DNA of 43,949 nucleotides from Acidobacteriota bacterium (GTDB taxonomy: Bacteria > Acidobacteriota > Terriglobia > Acidiferrales > UBA7541): positions 1 to 43,949 of the forward strand of contig QHYU01000185.1 of the NCBI GenBank assembly GCA_003224235.1, given 5' to 3'. This document shows positions 38,036 through 43,949 of the stretch, piece after piece. A program made the translations under genes and the position numbers. Position 1 is the stretch's first letter, and the number at the start of each line of letters is the position of its first letter. Under the pieces are notes generated by a model. It was not told the DNA's origin. It ran no database searches and saw only the letters and a list, made by a program, of their open reading frames with translations.

Positions 38036-38160
38036 GGCTGTCATTCCGAACGAAGTGAGGAATCTCTGAGAGATTTCTCGCCCGCCGCCGCGCTCGAAAT
38101 GACAACTGAGAGATCTTGCGCGGAGTTTACCCCGCGTCTGCCGGCGCTCGGAACGACACC
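38036..38160. repeat. Palindromic element of the TCATTCCGAACGAAGTGAGG type
   Basis: TGTCATTCCGAACGAAGTGAGGAATCTCT, AGAGATTTCTCG and a closing TCGAAATGACA, then CTCGGAACGACA. It is the same family as 8919-9055 and 18955-19115, placed just after the pckG stop. Confidence 0.7.
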
Positions 38161-38250
38161 GGCAAAGACTCTTTCATCGCGCTGCCAGTCTAGAGGTGGA
38201 CAGGCGCGCTGCGCGGGGAAGCTGGAATTTCAGGCCAGTTCCCCGACACG

Positions 38251-39426
38251 TCAGGGCGTGAAAAACACGGAGATAGCAAACTGCCCCGCAGTGTAGGGCG
38301 CGCCAGACTGAGTAACGGCGCCCGTCGAACCGTTGATGTTGTATCCCCAGACGTCGTTCGAAAGCATGCTCGTCACGTAGGCAAACTTACCCGACGGGTC
38401 AACAGCTACTGAGGTCGGACCACTCCCCGTCCGCCAGGGCGATCCTGTGACCTCCGCCATGGCGCCCGTGGGGGTACAGGGAGAGGGAGGCCAAGGGGGC
38501 GTACAAGTGGTAAAAATGTTAATCCCCGAGACGTTGTTGCTATCAAAATTCGGCACGTAAAGCTGGCGGGTGCCCGGAGCGATGGTGGCAAGGCCGGGGC
38601 TAGTTGAGTTTGTCAGCGACAAAGGCGAACCGGGGACCGCCGTCAGGACGCCGGTGGTCCCGTCGAACGAGTACCCTGAGACATTGTTAGAGCCATCGTT
38701 CGAAACGTAAATGAAATTCACGCCCGATGTGGGCACCGCGACCACCGAAATAGGCCAAGTCCCCGCTGCGATAGGCGGACCGACCGCTGTAAGGGCTCCA
38801 AAGCTGGCGCCGGGGGTAAGATTGATCTTGAACCCCGAAACGTTGTTGGAGAATTCATTCGTTACATACACGAAGGAGCCGCTCCGGTCAACGACCACTG
38901 AGGATGGGGTACTGGGTGTGGGTGTCGCCGGATCCCTGAAGGGCGAACCTGCCACCGCCGTTAGGGCGCAGGTGGGGGAGTTGTTCTGGAAGGCCGAGAT
39001 GCTGCCGAGGCTGCCGCTGCCGTCGAAAGCATTCGCCACATACACCAACTGGTTAAAGAAATCAACTGCAACTGCTATCGGAGCCGTCCCCGTAGAGAAC
39101 GGCGAACCAGTCGCCGGCGTCAAGACACCGGTACTAGCAGTTATTTTATATGCCGAAACATTATTCGAAAGGAAATTTGCAACAAAGACGCAGGTGCCAG
39201 TCTGGTCCACGGCTACCCCGGCAGGAGCACTCCCCGTTGCCCAGGGCGAACCCGTGATTTGCGTCAGCGCACCGGTAGTGGCATCGCGGAGGTACCCTGA
39301 GACGGTGTTGTCGGTCCAATTCGCAACGTAGGCATACTTGTTCTGCGCCCAGACTGGTGCCCAGGTACCCGCGAACGCAACCACCAGAAACAGAATCGGA
39401 ATCAGGCTCTTCCTTCCTAGACTCAT
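38251..39426 (-). CDS. Exported beta-propeller (lactonase-like) protein
   Basis: The 391-residue protein has a signal peptide (MSLGRKSLIPILFLVVAFAG TWAPVWAQ) followed by seven or so blades of about 45 residues. Each blade contains YVAN or YVSN, a V(S/A)G(Y/F) strand, TGxLT and GSPxxTG (for example YVANWTDNTVSGYLRDATTG). This YVTN-like pattern is that of the 6-phosphogluconolactonase-type propeller family, often exported in acidobacteria and of unknown role. No catalytic residues can be assigned. AAGGAGGATGTGGAA precedes ATG 39426. Confidence 0.88.
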   Translation of the reverse strand: MSLGRKSLIPILFLVVAFAGTWAPVWAQNKYAYVANWTDNTVSGYLRDATTGALTQITGSPWATGSAPAGVAVDQTGTCVFVANFLSNNVSAYKITASTGVLTPATGSPFSTGTAPIAVAVDFFNQLVYVANAFDGSGSLGSISAFQNNSPTCALTAVAGSPFRDPATPTPSTPSSVVVDRSGSFVYVTNEFSNNVSGFKINLTPGASFGALTAVGPPIAAGTWPISVVAVPTSGVNFIYVSNDGSNNVSGYSFDGTTGVLTAVPGSPLSLTNSTSPGLATIAPGTRQLYVPNFDSNNVSGINIFTTCTPPWPPSPCTPTGAMAEVTGSPWRTGSGPTSVAVDPSGKFAYVTSMLSNDVWGYNINGSTGAVTQSGAPYTAGQFAISVFFTP

Positions 39427-39854
39427 TTCCACATCCTCCTTATCACTGAAAACGACCCGCCCCAAGGTAACCGGCATCCACCCTCTGTTCTAAAACTGGC
39501 GCACTTTGACCTGTTTCAGCTCAGCCGGGGGTAAGGATGCGTGCCAAGAATGGCGTTGTGCAAAATTAAAACTCACAATGACCCTCTGAGAGGGACTCCA
39601 TCTCTACTGTAGTTGGTTCTTCCGGGGAGTCAATCGCAGCATGCAACGCGTGTCAACAGGAAGTAATACCTATTGCTTATTTACGCACCGAAGTGCATGG
39701 GAACAAAAACCGTTGGAGGGCAGAAGGGCCCTGCGGCAAAGACTTCTCGCCGGCTTAGCCCCTGTTCCCATGAGTGCTGGTAGAGCTTGGAGGAGGATTT
39801 TGCTTCCCCGCGTCGCCCCTGAGGGCGCCGGAGGGGCTCCAATTTTGCCAAGCT
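39427..39854. other. Gene-free region upstream of the propeller gene
   Basis: It holds a small palindrome CCCTCTGAGAGGG (39582-39594) and, on the minus strand, a possible promoter TTGACT / TACAGT with 16-bp spacing at about 39610-39635. No gene recognised. Confidence 0.4.
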
Positions 39855-40520
39855 TCAGCCCCGCTTGGGTTTCTCGAAAAGCAAGAAATAGTACTTCCTC
39901 TTGCTCTCCGGGTTCGAGAATCCGGGCAGCTCGCGCGGGAAGCGCAGACCGTGCCGCGCCGCATCCTCGCGGACGATTTCCGCGGGCAAGGTGTGACGTT
40001 CCTGGTAGACGTTGCGCGGCTGGCCGGGCTCGTCCTGCGCGTCAATGATGGCCAGCAATCCGCCGGGCTTCAACGCGCCGTACATCCCTTGTAACATCGC
40101 GTCGAATTCGGGCATTTCGTGATACGCGTTGACCACGAGGATTGCGTCTAGAGTTTCGGCTGGCAGGCGAGGATCGCTCGGCGTACCCAGGATGGTCTCG
40201 ATCTGGCTGAGCCCCTGCTTCGCTTTCCGGCTGCGAATCTTAGCAAGCTCGTCCTCCAAAATATCTTCCGCGTACACTCTCCCCAGCGAACCAACCCGGG
40301 CAGCCAAGTGAAACGCGAAGTAACCGTCGCCGGCTCCGACATCGGCCACGAAGCTGCCGGGCTTCACTCCCAGGGCATCCAGCACTTCGGCGGGACGTTG
40401 CCACTTGTCGCGTCGGGCCCAGTCCTCCTGGGCTTGCAGAAGGCAAGCTGGCCAGCCCAGCGTTGCCACCAGCAACGCAGGAACGAACAGAAAAGCTCGA
40501 CCCTGTTTCGGCAGCGCCAT
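39855..40520 (-). CDS. Exported SAM-dependent methyltransferase
   Basis: The 221-residue protein starts with a signal peptide (MALPKQGRAFLFVPALLVATLGW..LLQAQ). The class I methyltransferase fold follows: motif I FVADVGAGDGYFAFHLA, GRVYAEDI, IETILGTPSDPRLPAETLDA ILVVNAYHEMPE and LKPGGLLAIIDAQDE. Methyltransferases with export signals of this type occur in acidobacteria and planctomycetes. How they would obtain SAM in the periplasm is unclear, so the N-terminal segment may be a membrane anchor. GGGAGGAATCAAC precedes ATG 40520. Confidence 0.85.
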   Translation of the reverse strand: MALPKQGRAFLFVPALLVATLGWPACLLQAQEDWARRDKWQRPAEVLDALGVKPGSFVADVGAGDGYFAFHLAARVGSLGRVYAEDILEDELAKIRSRKAKQGLSQIETILGTPSDPRLPAETLDAILVVNAYHEMPEFDAMLQGMYGALKPGGLLAIIDAQDEPGQPRNVYQERHTLPAEIVREDAARHGLRFPRELPGFSNPESKRKYYFLLFEKPKRG

Positions 40521-40724
40521 GTTGATTCCTCCCTTGGCCATTTGTCCCGCTGCAGTCTTGCCCAGGCACTGACTCCGCGGAAGGATTTTGGTGCAGGCTC
40601 AACTTCAGAGCAACGACTAGGGACGCGTCGCATGTGAACCGCAACCGTCAGCCAGCACTTTGAGGTCTCTTGCCACGGCAGCACGCGCGGGAGCCGTTCT
40701 CATCCTTAATCTCTATCTTTAGCG

Positions 40725-40967
40725 CTAGAGGATGGTCTGAATTTCCGCGTCGAGCGAGACGTGTGTATGGGGAAAACCGTTGATCTGGTAGCTCTCCCCG
40801 CTCGAGTAGCTGAAGTGGAAGAATCGACTGATGTGGTAATCCTCGTCAAAGGCGCTGAAGAGCCGCTCGGTCTCCTGGCGTCGCAGGCCAAAGCCGCCGA
40901 GGGGCACGGGTTTCCCGTAGGCGCCCGCCAGCCCCAGGTATTTCTCAACAATTTCGCGAAGATCCAT
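40725..40967 (-). CDS. Small protein of unknown function
   Basis: The 80-residue protein begins MDLREIVEKYLGLAGAYGKP and ends with an aromatic, strand-rich half (EDYHISRFFHFSYSSGESYQINGFPHTHVSLD). It lies 25 bp downstream of the gene at 40993-41613 on the same strand and is probably co-transcribed. An upstream in-frame ATG at 41006 would overlap that gene. Family not recognised. Confidence 0.6.
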   Translation of the reverse strand: MDLREIVEKYLGLAGAYGKPVPLGGFGLRRQETERLFSAFDEDYHISRFFHFSYSSGESYQINGFPHTHVSLDAEIQTIL

Positions 40968-40992
40968 CGCCCGTCTGACTCCTTGCCCAGAA

Positions 40993-41613
40993 TCAGATCC
41001 AGACATACGCGCCAGCCTCTCCGTAAGGTAGATTAACGTAAAACAGGTTGGCCTCACCGCTCAATTTCAGCGCGCGGCAGAGCGTTGCGGCTCCGTGCGT
41101 GGGGCACAGACGACGCCCGGGCGCCGCGGTGATCGCGCCGATCTCATCAAGACTCGCCACTTCTTCGCGCGAAAGCCACAGCCAGGTAGCGGGCAGCGAG
41201 CACTCGCCACAGGGCTCATTCGGCTGCCGCAGCCGCTGCTCGATGGCCACCGCCACCTCGGGTAGCAAACCCGCCGCGTCGAAGTCCGGCCCGGCAACGA
41301 AAAAATATTGCGAGAAAGAATCCACGTCGGGCTCAAACGCCACCACACGCCCAGCGTATGCGGCCAGCTCCCCTTCAAGCACGCCGACCAAGCACGCGCG
41401 ACACAGCGAAACTTCGGGCCGTTGGGTTAGGCTGCGCCGCGCTGCTTTGCCGCGGAGGTAAAGTGTGTCAGGGACCAGGGCAGCCATCCAGCCCTGCTCG
41501 GTTTCCAGATGCACGCATTCCGGCGGCACGCGAGTTAGCCACGCCCACCAGTTACGCGTGCGCGGCCGAAAAGCAATGCCGGGATACGCCTGCTCGAGTG
41601 TGACGCGCGGCAT
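40993..41613 (-). CDS. Cysteine-pair protein of unknown function
   Basis: The 206-residue protein begins MPRVTLEQAYPGIAFRPRTR. Cys pairs CRAC (about 71-74) and CGEC (about 135-138), with a further CPTH at about 169-172, could form one or two metal sites or a disulphide system. Other segments (FAVLEGELAAYAGRVVAFEP-like region and YFFVAGPDFDAAGLLPEVAV) suggest an alpha/beta protein. No signal or membrane helix. Function and family not recognised. It is the first gene of a likely two-gene unit with 40725-40967. Confidence 0.65.
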   Translation of the reverse strand: MPRVTLEQAYPGIAFRPRTRNWWAWLTRVPPECVHLETEQGWMAALVPDTLYLRGKAARRSLTQRPEVSLCRACLVGVLEGELAAYAGRVVAFEPDVDSFSQYFFVAGPDFDAAGLLPEVAVAIEQRLRQPNEPCGECSLPATWLWLSREEVASLDEIGAITAAPGRRLCPTHGAATLCRALKLSGEANLFYVNLPYGEAGAYVWI

Positions 41614-41660
41614 GGGCGCTCTGCTCGTTCTTTGCGGAAGACGCGCTTATGGTACCAGAT

Positions 41661-41740
41661 CGGGAGCGCTGCGTAGCGCCCCAACCCATCGGGGCGGGTT
41701 TGCCAGTCCCGCCGCAGTAACGGCCGGAGCCGCTCCCGAC
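41661..41740. repeat. Inverted repeat TCGGGAGCG..CGCTCCCGA
   Basis: Nine-base perfect arms enclose GTAGCGCC and two smaller palindromes (CCCATCGGGGCGGG; CCCGCCGC). It resembles the element at 297-363. It lies immediately upstream of the peroxiredoxin promoter. Confidence 0.55.
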
Positions 41741-41759
41741 CGCCGCGTCGCAGAGCAAT

Positions 41760-41788
41760 TTGTCAGGACTTCTTGCTTCCGCTATCAT
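41760..41788 (+). promoter_or_regulatory. Sigma-70 promoter of the peroxiredoxin gene
   Basis: TTGTCA (41760-41765) and TATCAT (41783-41788) are 17 bp apart, each 5 of 6 bases from consensus. The predicted leader is about 70 bases. Confidence 0.65.
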
Positions 41789-41864
41789 ACTTCGCTTGTA
41801 TGAGGAGGATGGCCATTCCGATTGCCTACTGGCCGAAGAGCCGCAGGAAAAACAAGGAGGAACG

Positions 41865-42359
41865 ATGCCGATTGCTGTAGGACAGCCCGCTCCCGATTTT
41901 GCCCTCAAGGATCAAAACCAGCAGGAAGTGAAGCTTTCCGACTTCAAGGGCAAGAAAAATGTGGTCCTGGTTTTCTATCCGCTCGACTGGAGCCCGACTT
42001 GCACGAACGAGCACGTCTGCTTCGTGAACGACTTGAAGCAGTTTGAGCAACTCGACGCGCAGGTGCTCGGCCTGAGCGTGGACAGCGTCTGGTCGCACAA
42101 GGCCTGGGCGGAGAAGATGGGCATCCGCTACCCGTTGCTGGCTGACTTCCACCCGCGCGGCGCGGTGGCCAGCAAGTTCGGCGCATACCTCGAAGATAGA
42201 GGAATCACCGGGCGCGCTATCGCCATCATCAACAAGGCTGGCAACGTGGCTTGGTTCAAGCAGTACGGAATTCCTGAAGTGCCCGATGTGAAGGAAGTGG
42301 CTCAGGCGCTGGCACAGGTGGAGCAGGAAAAGGGCCGGGGGTCAGGGGCTCGGGGTTAG
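41865..42359 (+). CDS. Peroxiredoxin (AhpC/TSA family, BCP/AhpE-like)
   Basis: The 164-residue thioredoxin-fold protein begins MPIAVGQPAPDFALKDQNQQ. The active site is YPLDWSPTCTNEHVCFVNDL, with the peroxidatic Cys in the PxxxTxxC-type motif and a second Cys six residues on, one residue further than in typical PrxQ/BCP pairs. FSVDS..SHKAW and FHPRGAVASKFGAYLED are also family patterns. It reduces peroxides in the cytoplasm; the reductant is unknown. AAGGAGGAACG precedes ATG 41865. The last 10 residues (EKGRGSGARG) are low-complexity. Confidence 0.92.
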   Translation: MPIAVGQPAPDFALKDQNQQEVKLSDFKGKKNVVLVFYPLDWSPTCTNEHVCFVNDLKQFEQLDAQVLGLSVDSVWSHKAWAEKMGIRYPLLADFHPRGAVASKFGAYLEDRGITGRAIAIINKAGNVAWFKQYGIPEVPDVKEVAQALAQVEQEKGRGSGARG

Positions 42360-42570
42360 GGTTCAGGCGTCCGTTGTGGGCTCGAACAGCGAGAAGCGGC
42401 TCTGGGGCGCGCTTCTGTTATCGAAGATTGCGATTCCATCGTAAGGGATCTCTCAGTGAGATTCCTCGCCCCGACAAACACCGTCGGGCCTCGACATCCC
42501 AGAGCGGAGCAGGAAAATCCCCGGCGGGAGAGCGCCCAGTTTCCAGTTCAAACCCTCGACTTGTTACTTT
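42360..42570. repeat. Intergenic region with partial GGGATCTCTC element
   Basis: AGGGATCTCTCAGTGAGATTCCTCGCCCC at 42440-42470 is a partial copy of the family at 8919-9055. No gene here. Confidence 0.5.
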
Positions 42571-43053
42571 CTATTGGTGTTTATGCGGCAGGACCTTCTT
42601 GGTCACTGAGGCGCCGACGGTCTTCGGCGCCGGCTCTAGTTTAGGTGCAAATGTGCGCACGTAGTTCACCAATTGCCAGCGCTGCTCCTCGGTCAGCCGC
42701 TTCTTGAAGCTCGGCATGGGGCGCCGGCCTTCGCTGATCTTGTAGAAGATCTCTCCGTCGGTCATCTCCTCCATCATGTGAGTATCAGTGAAGTCTGCGG
42801 GCTTGACGCTGTACAGGGGTGCGTCCGAGCCGTCGCCTTTGCCTTTTTCGCCGTGGCATTGCTCGCAGTTATCCAGATATATCGCCTTGGCGGCGGCCAG
42901 CGAAGCCTCCGTCGCAGGCAGGGGATTCTTGACGTTCTTCGCTTCCGCGGGGACCGGCCAACGATCTTTGCCGTGAGCAAACGCCCAGGCAGCCCAAGCC
43001 AGGCCCAATCCCAAAAACGCTACGCTACGCCAAATTGCCGATCGTTCCGTCAT
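42571..43053 (-). CDS. Exported mono-haem cytochrome c
   Basis: The 160-residue protein has an N-terminal hydrophobic export or anchor segment (SVAFLGLGLAWAAWAFA). A class I cytochrome c domain follows: haem attachment CEQCH (in YLDNCEQCHGEKGKGDGSDA), the axial Met in GRRPMPSFKKRLTEEQRWQL and the terminal VNYVRTF helix. The tail is basic and ends in a His-rich HKHQ. It carries electrons in the periplasm. TTGGAGCGACG precedes ATG 43053. Confidence 0.9.
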   Translation of the reverse strand: MTERSAIWRSVAFLGLGLAWAAWAFAHGKDRWPVPAEAKNVKNPLPATEASLAAAKAIYLDNCEQCHGEKGKGDGSDAPLYSVKPADFTDTHMMEEMTDGEIFYKISEGRRPMPSFKKRLTEEQRWQLVNYVRTFAPKLEPAPKTVGASVTKKVLPHKHQ

Positions 43054-43310
43054 CGTCGCTCCAAGATCCTGCGTGTCGGTCCCGCTGCTGCACTTTGCGC
43101 TGCATGCGGCCGCACCAAGCCGCTCGCGCAACCTCACGCGCGGCGTCTCATTCACCTATCATGGCATAAGATTCCGTTTTCCTCACTGAAGGTTTCCTGG
43201 GGAGAATGAGCGTGGGGACCTGGGCGGTGTCGAGGAAGGCTTCACCCCGCGGCTGGCTAGTTCGGCGGTTGAACCCCCCGCACGCCCGCACGCCAATGCT
43301 CCAGCCTGGC
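43054..43310. other. Gene-free gap
   Basis: About 260 bases with no recognisable gene or repeat. Confidence 0.4.
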
Positions 43311-43949
43311 TTAGTGTCGGTCGCGCCAGAGCAACCGGAGCAGCTCGGCGTTGAAAGCGATGATTACCAGGGTGACCACCCAGGCGAGCACAACAACCCA
43401 GCGACGGTTGACGAACTCTCCCATCTTGGCTTTGTCGCTGGTGAACATTACCAGCGGCACCACGGCGAAAGGCAACTGAAAACTCAGGATCACCTGGCTC
43501 AGGATAAGCAGATCGGTCAGCTTGCTCTCGCCCTTGAGGCCGATCACAATGGCAGCTGGCACGATCGCGAGCAGCCGGGTGATCAGCCGGCGCAGCCAAG
43601 GCCGCAGCCGCAGGTTCAGAAAACCTTCCATCACAATCTGGCCGGCCAGAGTGCCGGTCAGCGTGGAGTTTTGTCCGGAGCAAAGCAGCGCCACCGCAAA
43701 CAGCGTGCTGGCCAGGCTGGCGCCCAGCACAGGTGTCAGCAATTCATAGGCGCGGCCGATATCCGCTATTTCGCTGATGCCGCGGTGGTGGAACGCCGCC
43801 GCGCCCAACATCAGAATGGCCGCGTTGATAAACAGAGCCAAGCCGAGCGCCACGGTCGAATCGATCACCGCGAACTTGATGGCCTCGCGTTTGTGCTCCG
43901 GTTGAGGCTGGAAAGCGCGTGTCTGCACGATGCTCGAGTGCAGATACAG
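43311..43949 (-). CDS. mntH: Nramp-type divalent metal transporter, C-terminal part (cut by edge)
   Basis: Reading starts at the right edge with [11 protein letters not shown], the Nramp helix-6 motif (usually PHNLYLHSS). At least five further helices follow, with [26 protein letters not shown] (Nramp consensus transport signature) and [18 protein letters not shown]. The N-terminal half with the DPGN motif is outside the window. It imports Mn2+ or Fe2+ with protons through the inner membrane. The visible part ends in a short basic tail. Confidence 0.92.
   Translation of the reverse strand: MYLHSSIVQTRAFQPQPEHKREAIKFAVIDSTVALGLALFINAAILMLGAAAFHHRGISEIADIGRAYELLTPVLGASLASTLFAVALLCSGQNSTLTGTLAGQIVMEGFLNLRLRPWLRRLITRLLAIVPAAIVIGLKGESKLTDLLILSQVILSFQLPFAVVPLVMFTSDKAKMGEFVNRRWVVVLAWVVTLVIIAFNAELLRLLWRDRH

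Overview
The window is a GC-rich bacterial chromosome segment. Nothing in it (no rRNA, no tRNA) fixes the taxonomy. The gene set suggests an acidobacterium-like Gram-negative: a GTP-type PEP carboxykinase, outer-membrane porin and TonB receptor, KhpA, beta-propeller 'lactonase' proteins, and many dispersed palindromic repeats of the 'TCATTCCGAGCGAAG' and 'GTAGCGCCGG' types. That assignment is an inference. Both ends are cut inside genes: a transposase on the left and an Nramp-type transporter on the right.

Positions 1-9,000 form a rearranged, partly decayed region. It holds the end of an insertion sequence, a complete housekeeping-type sigma factor (rpoD), khpA, an ACT-domain protein, an ABM-domain protein and Hsp20. 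Two loci on the minus strand, about 470-1,872 and 5,100-6,777, share one architecture: a hairpin repeat, a near-duplicate promoter and 5' leader, a stress-type gene (ABM protein or Hsp20), a 71-75 aa small protein, a repeated about 130-bp block encoding the start of a small protein, and then a broken piece of a housekeeping gene (iscU or groEL). Next to them lie fused or frameshifted fragments of RES-domain, DUF262 and type III restriction genes, which look like a decayed defence or toxin island.

Positions 9,100-21,000 hold a ferritin-like/VIT1 membrane protein, an SDR oxidoreductase, an unknown conserved protein and two HAD hydrolases. They are followed by a complete branched-chain amino-acid ABC transporter operon (livK-livH-livM-livG-livF, minus strand) with a clear promoter, and by an outer-membrane porin with a coiled-coil N-terminus.

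Positions 21,448-32,245 are a co-directional signalling locus: TonB-dependent receptor, periplasmic YfiR/DUF4154 protein, hybrid histidine kinase 1, a 20-codon relic of a response regulator, hybrid histidine kinase 2, and a REC-GGDEF diguanylate cyclase. Translational overlaps (ATGA) and shared domains show that the kinase/response-regulator pair was duplicated in tandem. A 222-bp tract is almost identical between the two kinases and points to recent gene conversion. The likely output is cyclic di-GMP.

Positions 32,400-43,949 are mostly ordinary metabolic and envelope genes: two small coupled unknown proteins, an MscS channel, a Leu/Glu/Phe-type dehydrogenase, pckG, a beta-propeller protein, an exported methyltransferase, two unknown proteins, a peroxiredoxin with a good sigma-70 promoter, a c-type cytochrome and the Nramp transporter. 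Small palindromic repeats separate several of them.
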